64,000 nucleotides of DNA from Aureispira sp. CCB-QB1 (GTDB taxonomy: Bacteria > Bacteroidota > Bacteroidia > Chitinophagales > Saprospiraceae): the NCBI RefSeq assembly GCF_000724545.1, contig NZ_JHBV01000016.1, positions 124,001 to 188,000 of the forward strand, in the 5' to 3' direction. The notes under the pieces were generated by a model that did not search any database, was not told the origin of the DNA, and was given only the letters and a program-made list of their open reading frames with translations. The translations under genes and the position numbers were made by a program. Within the stretch, counting starts at the first letter, position 1, and each line of letters begins with the position of its first letter. This document shows positions 18,302 to 27,540 of this stretch, in pieces.

Positions 18302-19117
18302 CTAGAGATCTTCTTTTAAGCGCTTAATCATTGTTCGTTCGTACAATTGAGGCAAAAACCGATGCAACCAATAAGAAATTTTACCTGTATTGCCAGAAAT
18401 GAGTAAGGGCTTATTTTTTTGACAATATTGGTAAATATCCTGAGCAATCTCTTCCACTGCAACTGTTTTTCCAATTGTTTTTTTCGCTTGATAAATAGAA
18501 TTCTTATCTAAAGAAGCATCCTTAGTCTCCAAGGGGGCTTGAATAAAAGAAGGACAAACCATCAAACAATGCACCCCCTCTTCTTGGAGTTCGCTTCTCA
18601 ACGATTCAAAAAAACCGTGTAAAGCATGTTTGCTAGCGGCATAGGCAGTACGCCCCAATAAAGGGGCAAATCCCGCCACACTTGAAATATTAATAATAAA
18701 GCCTTTGTGTCTCCGAATTTGATCCAAACAAGCTTCTGTGCAATTAACTGACCCAAAAAAATTAACCTCCATTACTCGGCGCGTAATTGCTTTGTTTTTG
18801 TCCATATCGACATAACGTTCAATATGCGTAATGCCTGCATTATTGGCTAGTCCGTCAATTCGTCCCCAATGTTGTAAGACCTTATCCATTGCAGCAAAAC
18901 AGGATGACCGATTGGTAATATCGCAAATGATGGGGAGCACTTCTATCTTTGTTGCTTGAAGTTGGGATTCTAGTTGGTCTAAACTAGCTTGGTTAATATC
19001 TAAGGCTGCTATTTTCATCCCAACATCTGCAAATTGCTTGCAGATTGCCCGACCTAAATTCCCCGAGGCACCTGTCACTACAAGCACTTTATCTTCAAAA
19101 TTTCGTTTCATTGGCAT
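18302..19117 (-). CDS. classical short-chain dehydrogenase/reductase (SDR)
   Basis: 271 residues. The Rossmann cofactor motif TGASGNLG is at 15-22, NNAG at 92-95, catalytic Ser145/146, and YAASK with Tyr159 and Lys163. The acidic/basic pattern after beta-2 (ALDINQ) favours NAD(H). The C-terminal ~60 residues (SGNTGKISYWLHRFLPQLYE) resemble SDRs acting on lipid-like substrates. An in-frame ATG two codons in (MKRNFED) is an equally good start. The substrate cannot be read from sequence. Confidence 0.9.
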   Translation of the reverse strand: MPMKRNFEDKVLVVTGASGNLGRAICKQFADVGMKIAALDINQASLDQLESQLQATKIEVLPIICDITNRSSCFAAMDKVLQHWGRIDGLANNAGITHIERYVDMDKNKAITRRVMEVNFFGSVNCTEACLDQIRRHKGFIINISSVAGFAPLLGRTAYAASKHALHGFFESLRSELQEEGVHCLMVCPSFIQAPLETKDASLDKNSIYQAKKTIGKTVAVEEIAQDIYQYCQKNKPLLISGNTGKISYWLHRFLPQLYERTMIKRLKEDL

Positions 19118-19495
19118 TTATTTTTTAATAGTTAGCGGCACTGCTACTAGGTGGTTCTTAAAAAACTTTGTCAACTCGAATTAATAGTTCATTCGTTAGC
19201 AACATTCAATTTAAGAATACTTTATCGCTTTTTCACCTCTATATCTAAAAAAACAAGAATACACGCATAACAAACTTATTATCAAATAAAATTAAACCTA
19301 CCCAAATCATAAAATCTACTCTATGGATAGTTAACGTTGCCCCCCTCTCGAGTCAAACAATGCATTTTTTTAGAGAAGTAGAGGATGTTGAATCAAATGG
19401 CAAAACACCAACTGCATTCAATTTATTTATTCCTAAGCATAAGAATCAACAACTATTCTTTGTACTTTTACACCTCACTATAACAACAATATCAA
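19118..19495. other. intergenic region with a decayed repeat fragment
   Basis: About 380 bases between divergent genes. The stretch 19130-19195 (TTAGCGGCACTGCTACTAGG, then AATAGTTCATTCG) looks like a degenerate piece of the dispersed repeat. The rest is AT-rich, with no clear promoter pair or hairpin. Confidence 0.4.
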
Positions 19496-20230
19496 ATGAA
19501 AGACGAACAAACTATTGTGATTGGAATTCCTGGTAAATGGAAAAATAGAGATGCTATCGTGGAAGCAATTGCGAAAAATAGTGGCGGATATACTTTTGCA
19601 GGGATGATGCTCATTCACGACCAAACTCAAGAGAGTTTTGGTTTAGAAATTTATGAAAAAGATTCCAATTTACGTCAAGCATTTGAATTTGCGGGCATGG
19701 GGCAACTCTCTGAGGAATTCCTTCAGTCAATAGACGAACATACGTTCACGGTATACATCATTGGAGAAGGAGGAAACTTAGAGTTAGCTCAGAAAATGAT
19801 GACTGTAAGCCAAGCTTTGTTAAAAATTGGTGGCTTGGGTGTCAAAATAGAAACGACAGGAAAAGCTTTTAGTCCAGAAACATGGAATAACATCTGCAAT
19901 TTGCAAGAAGACGCTAAGTATTATGATGCTTTTGTGACAAAGTTGCGCGCACAAGATGATGTTTATTATACTTGTGGGATGCATAATCTAGGACTTCGAG
20001 ATGCTGTTATTGGTGCCGTTGATATGAATACCGCTATTTATACCTTGGATGTTTTTTCTATTTATCAAATTGTTGAGCAACCGACAATTCAAGCAGGCGA
20101 AACTTTTTCAGCTATTGAGGATAGTCCTCATTTCGAAATCTTAGAAGAAAAAGACACTCGTTATCCAGAAGGAGATGGATTCCACAACAAATATGGCATG
20201 TGGATTTTGCGCCCTCAACATTTGAGTTGA
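19496..20230 (+). CDS. DUF4261-like protein
   Basis: 244 residues, soluble, with no signal peptide. The C-terminal part contains DDVYYTCGMHNLGLRDAVI and ends in a FHNKYGMWIL segment, a pattern that fits the DUF4261 domain. The N-terminal half (TIVIGIPGKWKNRDAIVEAI) is a typical leader for these proteins in cells that use them as house-keeping or immunity-type proteins. No catalytic residues can be assigned. It is transcribed alone. Confidence 0.65.
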   Translation: MKDEQTIVIGIPGKWKNRDAIVEAIAKNSGGYTFAGMMLIHDQTQESFGLEIYEKDSNLRQAFEFAGMGQLSEEFLQSIDEHTFTVYIIGEGGNLELAQKMMTVSQALLKIGGLGVKIETTGKAFSPETWNNICNLQEDAKYYDAFVTKLRAQDDVYYTCGMHNLGLRDAVIGAVDMNTAIYTLDVFSIYQIVEQPTIQAGETFSAIEDSPHFEILEEKDTRYPEGDGFHNKYGMWILRPQHLS

Positions 20231-20269
20231 TAAGTAACATCTAAGTAATCGTTCAAAAAAATAACAAGT

Positions 20270-20293
20270 ACCACGCAGTAGCAGCGTAGCTAA
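20270..20293 (-). repeat. dispersed intergenic repeat, fragment F1
   Basis: The minus strand reads TTAGCTACGCTGCTACTGCG followed by TGGT, the conserved core of the dispersed element. It lies 40 bases after the DUF4261-like gene. Confidence 0.7.
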
Positions 20294-20400
20294 AACAGCC
20301 TTCTTTTTGCGCTACACTTCATCAGAAAAACTTGTCTTAGCTCGCTAAGCCTTCCTTTTTCTTCTTGGATTAGCAAAAAATAATCCCATTTTTTGTTCTT

Positions 20401-20422
20401 ATTTTTTCTGACCTCTTACTTA
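20401..20422. repeat. 22-bp exact repeat, copy 1
   Basis: Identical to 30720-30741 (core TTTTCTGACCTCTTACTTA). Both copies are intergenic; this one directly precedes composite repeat F2. Confidence 0.7.
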
Positions 20423-20429
20423 TTTATAG

Positions 20430-20672
20430 TAGTTCGTTGATTACCTGCGGTGCTACTTCGTGGTAGCTCCCTGCGGTCGTGAGATCGCTATCGCTTAGTT
20501 GTTTACTTTTTTACCAAAAAGATAAAAAACCACACTTATATTAGCTTGATAATCAAAGCTTTAATGCAAAATGCAATAAAAATCATAACTTATTAATTAT
20601 CAACTGCGCAGCACTCACGAAGTAAACTAATAAAGTTTAGCTGCGCTGCTACTCCGTGGTTTCAACAAACTA
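20430..20672. repeat. dispersed palindromic element, composite copy F2 (243 bp)
   Basis: Ends are TAGTTCGTTGA (20430-20440) and TCAACAAACTA (20662-20672), an inverted repeat with one mismatch. The interior contains CTCCCTGCGGTCGTGAG, a TTAGTTGTTTACTTTTTT module followed by ACCAAAAAGA (shared with 49350-49380), the ATTAGCTTGATAATCAA palindrome arm, and GCTGCGCTGCTACTCCGTGG. It abuts the stop codon of the DUF2459-like gene. Confidence 0.85.
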
Positions 20673-20675
20673 TTG

Positions 20676-21338
20676 TTATTTAGATAAGTGGCGTAAAATT
20701 CCTCGATCAAAAGGCGACCAAATTGCTGTCTTTACAGATGCCTTTTTTAAGGCTTGGTTGACCCAAATATTGCAGGTATATAGACAAGTATAGTTTCCTT
20801 TGGCTTCGTAAAAAAAGTCATTGTCTCGATAGCCCGTTCCTTCTAATATCTGGATCGTTCCTTTTTTGTCGTATTTAAACGATTCATAAACAAATTTTTT
20901 CATGGCTGCTAATTGCTCGTCACACAGTTCGATAGATTTCCATTTTGAATTGAGGTACTTGTAGTGGGTCAAATGCATCAGCGTTTTACTAGGCAAAAAA
21001 CCTGCTGCAATTGCTGTACTAATCTTTAACTCAGCCCAACTTGGTGTATGTAAATAAAATCCTTTGTCACCCCACCCTATGGCAATATAATCGCCTTCTA
21101 TTGGTTGTAACTGAACTAAAAAAGCCTCGTCTAGTAAACTTTTGTGGAAGATTAAATCCATGTGAACGCCATTGCTAGTAGCATAAACCGTGTATGGTTT
21201 ATCACATTTATAGTCCTTGGGTGTTGTGGTCAATCTAGATAAAAACCAAGCAAAGAAAATATAGTTGAGAACAAAAACGAGGCAAACTACCAAGAAAATG
21301 AGCAAGTACTTAGTTAGTCGGAAAAGTATAATTTTCAT
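20676..21338 (-). CDS. DUF2459 (TIGR02117-type) membrane-anchored protein
   Basis: 220 residues. One N-terminal TM helix at ~8-30, then a periplasmic domain with YATSNGVHMDLIFH and, further on, the IAIGWGDKGFYLHTPSWAEL and CNIWVNQALKKA segments, all hallmarks of DUF2459. The His and Cys in this family suggest a cysteine-hydrolase-like (NlpC/P60-type) fold, but activity is unproven. The name 'urease-associated' used for some homologues does not apply here, since no urease genes are present. Confidence 0.82.
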   Translation of the reverse strand: MKIILFRLTKYLLIFLVVCLVFVLNYIFFAWFLSRLTTTPKDYKCDKPYTVYATSNGVHMDLIFHKSLLDEAFLVQLQPIEGDYIAIGWGDKGFYLHTPSWAELKISTAIAAGFLPSKTLMHLTHYKYLNSKWKSIELCDEQLAAMKKFVYESFKYDKKGTIQILEGTGYRDNDFFYEAKGNYTCLYTCNIWVNQALKKASVKTAIWSPFDRGILRHLSK

Positions 21339-21707
21339 GTTTTTAGGTTTAAAGTATATCGTCTAAGATTTTGGAGGTTCTATACAAATCGTCATTTTTT
21401 TTATGATAACCCCAAACCTTTACAAGGTAACAAGTTTACGATCATTTTTCTAACAATCAATTGAATTCAATTTTTACAAAAAAATGAAAGACAACTCAAA
21501 GAAATAATATAGCTCAAATGTGGCGATTTCTCGCCTATCCATATAACTTTGTGAAGTACTAAAATAAAAGAAATTGTTTATAAAGTTAAAAAGAGTTAAA
21601 ATCATTTTTTTTCAAAAAAAAAACTAGTTCTTCGGAACAAATCTTAATAAAACTAGTATATTAGATAGCATTACTATCACTAAAAAAAATTAAGACATAC
21701 TAAAGGA
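21339..21707. other. intergenic region between divergent genes
   Basis: About 370 very AT-rich bases. No hairpin, repeat or convincing promoter pair was found. Confidence 0.4.
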
Positions 21708-22070
21708 ATGATAAAACCTTGGGCTATAGACAATAAATTCAACTTATATGATTTACTTCGGTATATCACCATATGTACTATTGCCTTTTTTTTTGTTGCA
21801 CAACCTACAATTGAAGTTGTCTTCAATTTAGTCGAGACAGAATACGAACTGTGTGAATCTTTGGAGGATGATGACGTTGAAGAGAAAGAGGAATTAAAAG
21901 AAGAACAAAAAAAAGAATCTGAGTTTTTGACGCCTAAACACGCAACTTATCTCGCCATTAATAATATAGCTGTCCATTTACGGGTAGCCACCAATTTACT
22001 TTGTCAATCACATTATATTAGAGAATTCTTCTTAGAAATTCTCCTCCCTCCTCCTGAACAGGTTGGATAA
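21708..22070 (+). CDS. small single-TM protein upstream of the SulP transporter
   Basis: 120 residues. One hydrophobic helix at ~17-32 (YITICTIAFFFVAQPTIEVV). A highly acidic/Lys-rich stretch (DDDVEEKEELKEEQKK) follows at ~50-70, then an amphipathic segment, and the C-terminus ends LLPPPEQVG. No family is recognised. It lies 299 bases upstream of the SulP gene on the same strand with a hairpin between them, so it is probably a separate transcript. The coding call rests on the intact frame and composition. Confidence 0.6.
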   Translation: MIKPWAIDNKFNLYDLLRYITICTIAFFFVAQPTIEVVFNLVETEYELCESLEDDDVEEKEELKEEQKKESEFLTPKHATYLAINNIAVHLRVATNLLCQSHYIREFFLEILLPPPEQVG

Positions 22071-22238
22071 CCAAAAATCAATCAAATGCAAATACATTAA
22101 ATTATCATTTAATATATTTTTGCTTTATTCTTCTATGACTTATAGTCTATGAATGACTATTGATTTAATAGCAACAACCTAGTTGAGTACGGCTAATTCC
22201 CTTAGACAAACCGTTCTTAACACTACCATTAAATATAA

Positions 22239-22264
22239 AGATGCCGTTCGATCAACGGCATTTC
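22239..22264 (+). terminator. probable terminator before the SulP gene
   Basis: Stem ATGCCGTT (22241-22248) and AACGGCAT (22254-22261) with a 5-base loop, extended by an A-T and a G-T pair. The T tract that follows is short. Confidence 0.6.
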
Positions 22265-22369
22265 TATCAATATAAAAAACTGTATTGAATTTGCCTTCAA
22301 AACACAATACCCCGAAATGTATTGTTCTTTTGTTTTAAGTATCAATACTTTATTCAAGTTATAAATAAA

Positions 22370-24019
22370 ATGAAATCTACAGATAATTTATTAGATGACT
22401 TTCCTCAAGCAGAAAATCCTCAACAAGGAGTTCCTCAACAAGGAAATGATTTAAGCCCATTCAAAAACTTCAAACACGATTTTCCAGCCAGTATTATTGT
22501 ATTTTTAGTCGCAATGCCTTTGTGTCTAGGAATTGCATTGGCTTCTGGCGCCCCACTTTATTCGGGATTGATTAGTGGAATTGTCGGAGGAATTGTAGTA
22601 GGAGCCTTAAGTGGTTCTCCTCTTGGAGTAAGTGGACCCGCTGCTGGTTTGGCAGTGATTGTCTTAAGTGCCATTACAGAATTGGGCAGCTTTAACATAT
22701 TTTTGGTGGCTGTTGTTTTAGCTGGTATTCTTCAGTTGATTATGGGATATGCCAAAGCAGGAGTTATTGCCTACTATTTCCCTTCTTCAGTTATACATGG
22801 AATGTTGGCAGGAATTGGGATTCTCATCTTTCTAAAACAAATTCCTCATGCTGTTGGCTATGATCCTGTCAACGAAGCCGATTGGGGTTTTTCTCAAGCT
22901 GATGGTCAGAATACTTTTTCAGAATTGATTAATATGCTCAACTATATGAGTTTCAGCATCATTGTAATTTCTGTGATTTCTTTGGCTCTATTAATCCTTT
23001 GGGAAACACCATTTTTCAAAAAAAATCAAGTGACCAAATTAATTCAAGGACCTTTGGTCGTCGTTGTTTTAGGAGTATTGCTAAACGTTGCATTTGCCTC
23101 CAACCCTGAATGGGCAATTAGTAGCGATCATTTGGTTAATATACCTGTTGCTAGCAACGCCAATGAATTTCTTAGCAACTTTGCTTTTCCAGATTTTAGT
23201 GCCTTGACCAATCCCAGAATATATGTCATTGCAATTATTTTGGCTGTTGTTGGTAGTTTGGAAACACTTCTTTGTACAGAAGCTTCTGACAAACAAGATA
23301 CCTTAAAACGTGTTACGCCTGTTAACCGAGAGTTAAAAGCACAAGGGGTTGGTAATATTGTTTGTGGTTTGATTGGTGGAATTCCGATTACACAAGTTAT
23401 CGTTAGAAGTTCTGTCAATCAACAATCAGGTGGGAAAACCAAAGCTTCTGCTGTCATACATGGTGTGTTAATCTTATTGAGTATTATCATTATTCCTAAC
23501 ATACTCAACCTAATCCCATTAGCAACCTTAGCTGCTATTTTGATGGTCGTTGGTTTCAAATTAGCCAAACCTTCTTTATTTATGAAAATGTATAAGCAAG
23601 GATTAAGTCAATTTATTCCTTTTGTTGCTACGATTTTAGGTATTTTATTTACCAACTTATTGGTTGGAATTGGAATCGGAATGGCTGTTGCCATTTTCAT
23701 TATCTTGCGCAACAATTATAGAGTAGCTACTCGCGTTGAACAAGGCAAAGGTTCTAATATTCGTTTGGTTCTGTCAGAAGATGTAACATTCTTAAATAAA
23801 GCCTCTATTCAGGGTACTTTAGCGCAGATTCCAAACGGAACGCACCTAGAAATTGATGCTAGCAACACCTATTTTATTCACCATGATGTGATAGAAATCA
23901 TTGAGGATTTTAAGATCAATGCTGCTAGTCGAAATATTACAGTTACAACAATTGATTTGACCCCCGAAAAGGAAAAAGAAGTGCGGGCTTTGAATCATTT
24001 TGAACTTATTTCAGAATAA
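22370..24019 (+). CDS. SulP (SLC26) family anion transporter
   Basis: The start was chosen at the ATG at 22370 (MKSTDNLLDDF); an upstream TTG would add a spurious leader. About 549 residues. Ten or more hydrophobic helices from residue ~35 to 440, with FPASIIVFLVAMPLCLGIAL, ASGAPLYSGLISGIVGGIVV and SGPAAGLAVI, the SulP signature. A C-terminal STAS-like domain (~455-549, IRLVLSEDVTFLNKASIQGT, then LEIDASNTYFI) follows. In Bacteroidota such proteins are sulfate or bicarbonate carriers. No carbonic anhydrase or sulfur-assimilation gene is next to it to decide. Confidence 0.92.
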   Translation: MKSTDNLLDDFPQAENPQQGVPQQGNDLSPFKNFKHDFPASIIVFLVAMPLCLGIALASGAPLYSGLISGIVGGIVVGALSGSPLGVSGPAAGLAVIVLSAITELGSFNIFLVAVVLAGILQLIMGYAKAGVIAYYFPSSVIHGMLAGIGILIFLKQIPHAVGYDPVNEADWGFSQADGQNTFSELINMLNYMSFSIIVISVISLALLILWETPFFKKNQVTKLIQGPLVVVVLGVLLNVAFASNPEWAISSDHLVNIPVASNANEFLSNFAFPDFSALTNPRIYVIAIILAVVGSLETLLCTEASDKQDTLKRVTPVNRELKAQGVGNIVCGLIGGIPITQVIVRSSVNQQSGGKTKASAVIHGVLILLSIIIIPNILNLIPLATLAAILMVVGFKLAKPSLFMKMYKQGLSQFIPFVATILGILFTNLLVGIGIGMAVAIFIILRNNYRVATRVEQGKGSNIRLVLSEDVTFLNKASIQGTLAQIPNGTHLEIDASNTYFIHHDVIEIIEDFKINAASRNITVTTIDLTPEKEKEVRALNHFELISE

Positions 24020-24046
24020 AATTTTGCTCATAACAATTACTTAAAG

Positions 24047-24077
24047 AGGTCATTTACTTATTGGTAAATGGCCTTTT
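24047..24077 (+). terminator. intrinsic terminator after the SulP gene
   Basis: AGGTCATTTAC (24047-24057) pairs with GTAAATGGCCT (24064-24074, one wobble), then TTT. Confidence 0.75.
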
Positions 24078-24123
24078 AAATATACAAAGTCATTGTTCAA
24101 ACAACTTACACCCCAACTAATCT

Positions 24124-24774
24124 ATGTTTATTCATCTTACAAAAGCCAAACATTGGCAAATCTTCTTCATTCTATTTGTTATCCCTTGCAGCATTCATTT
24201 CCTTTCCTTTCGGTTTCTTGTAGGAAGTCCTCCTTTCCTTAACCGACAAATGTTAGATTATCACATTACCTATATCAGTCCTTTTATAGTTCTTTATTTT
24301 TTATCAAGCTTGATGCTTTGGTTTCGAACGGTTGGTATTCTTTTGCAACGTTCCATTCCTATAGAGTTAAGATTGAATATCAAACGATTCCAATTCTTTA
24401 TTTTTATTCCTATTGCTTATGGTTTATACTTGGAAGGTGTCTTATTTCAATTGACGGGTATTTCCTTCTTTGCCCCTTCTTTTGAACACCATCCCATCAA
24501 AATATTTCTATATATCCTTCCATTTCACTTGTGTGCTCTATATGGTATTTTGCACACTATTTTTTTTGTAGCTAAAACAATAAAGACCGCTGAATTACAG
24601 CGACAAGTCTACTTTAAGGAATGTATTATAACATTCTTTCTCTTGTATTTTCTTCCCATAGGTATTTGGTTTATTCAACCCAAAATCAATCGTATCATTC
24701 ACATTTTACCTTCTTCTTCCCAAGCCATCAACCATAATCTTTTATTATTAGATGATGACAACTTTGAGGTATAG
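24124..24774 (+). CDS. multi-pass membrane protein, unknown function
   Basis: 216 residues. Hydrophobic helices at about 12-30, 52-72, 92-110, 128-150 and 165-185, rich in Phe/Leu/Tyr. The C-terminus is a short polar tail (LLLLDDDNFEV). No conserved motif is recognised. It follows the SulP gene by 104 bases, but a terminator lies between them, so it is probably transcribed alone. Confidence 0.65.
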   Translation: MFIHLTKAKHWQIFFILFVIPCSIHFLSFRFLVGSPPFLNRQMLDYHITYISPFIVLYFLSSLMLWFRTVGILLQRSIPIELRLNIKRFQFFIFIPIAYGLYLEGVLFQLTGISFFAPSFEHHPIKIFLYILPFHLCALYGILHTIFFVAKTIKTAELQRQVYFKECIITFFLLYFLPIGIWFIQPKINRIIHILPSSSQAINHNLLLLDDDNFEV

Positions 24775-25120
24775 TTTTTTATCCATGATGAAATATTACC
24801 TAAATAGCGGGATTACCACTATATCTAAAACAGACCTACAAATAAACTCATAAAAACCTACCAATCAAACACATAGCACTCAAAACATATCTACCAACAA
24901 AATAATATGTACTTTTATTCCATATGTCCATCATCTACTTTTGAATAAAACGCAGGCATATGATCTATCAGCAGTGCTATCGCGTACACTAAAAGTTAAT
25001 TCTACTAGTAAAATATTTTCTCCCCACCAGAATCTTGTTCTGTCGTATCCGACTAAACAAGAAGGAATGATTTCCTAATTTTTACACTACGATTTTTTAG
25101 TCTCAAAATCTATTATAATC
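24775..25120. other. intergenic region before the T9SS/Omp28 gene
   Basis: About 345 AT-rich bases. No repeat, hairpin or recognisable promoter was found. Confidence 0.4.
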
Positions 25121-27535
25121 ATGAAGCTTAACTTTTTAATTTATTTTTGGGTGGGCAGTTTTTTATCTTTACAAGCTCAAACCATTCTTTTTTCTGAGGA
25201 CTTTGAAAGTGGCACCTTGCCAACAGGCTGGTCTAGACAACAGGCAATAAGCTCTACTGGTTGGCAAGTCGGGATTTACACTTCTCTATCCAGCACCAAT
25301 TTTCAAATTCCTCCACATTCCAACTTTGCCGTTTCTAATGACGATGCTTGTAACTGTGATATGAGTAATGATTTACTCATTAGCCCTGCGATTGATTTGA
25401 GCGCAGCCTCAATGCCCCAATTGACTTTTTCTACCTTCATTAATGGAAGTTATAACTCAAAGGGAAGTATTTTAGTGAGTACAGATGGAACCACTTGGAA
25501 TACACTTCAAGACATTGCAACGAATCCTGCATGGAAAACCTATCAAGTTAATTTGATGCAATATGCTGGAGCATCTACCGTGTACCTTGCTTTTAAACAC
25601 GATGATAACGGTTTTTATGCTAGTGGCGTGGCAATTGACGATATAGTTGTTTTTGAGCCTGCATTTGTTGGCAATACGATTTTATTTGAAGGTTTTGATG
25701 CTTGTACACTGCCAAGTGGCTGGGGAACTATTGAACATTTGGGAGGCGTAGGGTTTGAATTTGGCACTCCCAGTGCTTTATCTGGGAATACCGTAGCTAT
25801 TCCCCCACATAGTGGGTGTGTAGCAGCTATTAATGATGCCAAACACGATGGCGTAAATGGAACGCCTAACAATGTAGACGATTTTTTGCATACGCCTAGT
25901 TTAGATTTAAGTAACTATAGTAGCGTATTTTTAGAATTTGATACTTGGGTGGCTTCGGATAGGAGATTTTACATGGACGTCGTTGTTAGTACAGACTCTA
26001 TCAATTGGAATTATGTGAAAGGAATTTATTCTATAGATGGGTGGCGTTCTTTTCAAATCGATCTAACAAATTGGGCTGGTCTACCTAAAGTATATATTGG
26101 CTTTAGAGCAAGGGATTTCAACTTTACATACGATCAAGGAGGTGGAGCTATTGATAACATCCATATTTACGAACCACCGACACATGACTTAGAACTAAAT
26201 CATGTTTTTCCTTATCAATACATGGCCGTTGGCAAAAGTCCTGTAAAAGGAAAAATTAAAAATTTAGGAAGCGATGTAATTAACTCTATAAATATCCATT
26301 GGCAAGTCGATAACGGTACAATTAACTCTGAAACACTTACTGGTTTAACATACGATCCTTTAAGTAGCAATGATTTTTTATTTAGTGACTCTATAGGAAT
26401 TTATACAACTGGAACACATACATTAAAGATTTGGATTTCAGCACCTAATGGTTCTCCTGATTTAAATTTATCCAATGATAGTATTACTAAAACAATAGAA
26501 GTCCTTCCTTACCTTCCCAAAAAACGAGTAGTATTAGAAGAACATACAGCGACTTGGTGTACCTCTTGTCCAGAAGGACTGGACTCGACCATTGCTTTTT
26601 CAGATCGAAACCCTGATCTTATTGTCACAGCTATTCATAATGGTGACATTATGTCCTATACAGATGGAAATATAGTAGCGGGTGGCATGGGTTTGAGGGG
26701 ACTGCCAAGTTTGACCATTGATCGCCGCCAATCCCCAAGTACCCAAAGTTTGTGGTTTAGTCCTTATAATAACTTGGAAGCTCCTTACCAAGAACATCGA
26801 GATTTGATAGAACCTATAGAAATTACATTCTTACAAAAAGCCTACGATACTTTAACCCACGAATTAACGGTTGAGGTAAATGCTGAGTTTTTTGTTGCCT
26901 ACCCGCACGATGACCTTCGAATCAACGTCATCATTACAGAAGATAGTATCTCCAACGAATTTGATGCCAATTATAACCAAGCAAACGCCAATACATTTCC
27001 TTATTATCACCGCCATGTAGCTAGAGCCAACCTTGATGGTGCTTGGGGAACTCAAGGTAGTCTTCCTACTTCGGTAGCTGTTGGCAACTACTCCAAACTA
27101 TTTACTTGGACAGTTCCTGATAGTTTTAACCTAGACCAATTAGAAATCATAGGCTTAGTGCAACGACATTCTGCCGACAGGTATAATCGAGCAATTCTCA
27201 ATGCGAATAAGATTGGGTTTAATGAAAATTTATCTCCCACCTCCACCCAAGCAATTCAGCTCCTTACTAGCCCTAATATCAATATCTATCCCAATCCTTT
27301 TTCGGATAACTTGACCGTTGCTTTTAATTTAGCTACTACTGCTAATGTTAGCATAGAAATCGTGGATATGATAGGGCAACAGGTTGGCTTTTGGCAGAAC
27401 AAGACCACTCCTGCTGGTCGTCAATTCGTAACAATGAGACCACATTTGAGTACGAGTTTAGTACAGGGCGTTTATTTTCTAACCATTCAACTTGGAGAAG
27501 AACTCTTCACCCAAGAAATCATCTATCAAAACTAA
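25121..27535 (+). CDS. T9SS-secreted protein: two MAM/cleaved-adhesin-like domains plus an Omp28-like domain
   Basis: 804 residues with signal peptide MKLNFLIYFWVGSFLSLQAQ. Two homologous domains of ~165-180 residues follow, each opening with a FSEDFESGTLPTGW or FEGFDACTLPSGW motif and ending in AIDDIVVFEP or AIDNIHIYEP; this is the jelly-roll type of cleaved adhesin/MAM domains. A CARDB-like beta domain lies at ~355-465. Then comes an Omp28-related region with EEHTATWCTSCPEG (CxxC, thioredoxin-like) and RGLPSLTIDR. The C-terminal ~75 residues are a T9SS sorting domain (INIYPNPFSDNLTVAF ... GVYFLTIQLGEE). The protein is a cell-surface or secreted adhesin-like protein. Confidence 0.88.
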   Translation: MKLNFLIYFWVGSFLSLQAQTILFSEDFESGTLPTGWSRQQAISSTGWQVGIYTSLSSTNFQIPPHSNFAVSNDDACNCDMSNDLLISPAIDLSAASMPQLTFSTFINGSYNSKGSILVSTDGTTWNTLQDIATNPAWKTYQVNLMQYAGASTVYLAFKHDDNGFYASGVAIDDIVVFEPAFVGNTILFEGFDACTLPSGWGTIEHLGGVGFEFGTPSALSGNTVAIPPHSGCVAAINDAKHDGVNGTPNNVDDFLHTPSLDLSNYSSVFLEFDTWVASDRRFYMDVVVSTDSINWNYVKGIYSIDGWRSFQIDLTNWAGLPKVYIGFRARDFNFTYDQGGGAIDNIHIYEPPTHDLELNHVFPYQYMAVGKSPVKGKIKNLGSDVINSINIHWQVDNGTINSETLTGLTYDPLSSNDFLFSDSIGIYTTGTHTLKIWISAPNGSPDLNLSNDSITKTIEVLPYLPKKRVVLEEHTATWCTSCPEGLDSTIAFSDRNPDLIVTAIHNGDIMSYTDGNIVAGGMGLRGLPSLTIDRRQSPSTQSLWFSPYNNLEAPYQEHRDLIEPIEITFLQKAYDTLTHELTVEVNAEFFVAYPHDDLRINVIITEDSISNEFDANYNQANANTFPYYHRHVARANLDGAWGTQGSLPTSVAVGNYSKLFTWTVPDSFNLDQLEIIGLVQRHSADRYNRAILNANKIGFNENLSPTSTQAIQLLTSPNINIYPNPFSDNLTVAFNLATTANVSIEIVDMIGQQVGFWQNKTTPAGRQFVTMRPHLSTSLVQGVYFLTIQLGEELFTQEIIYQN

Positions 27536-27540
27536 ATTTT

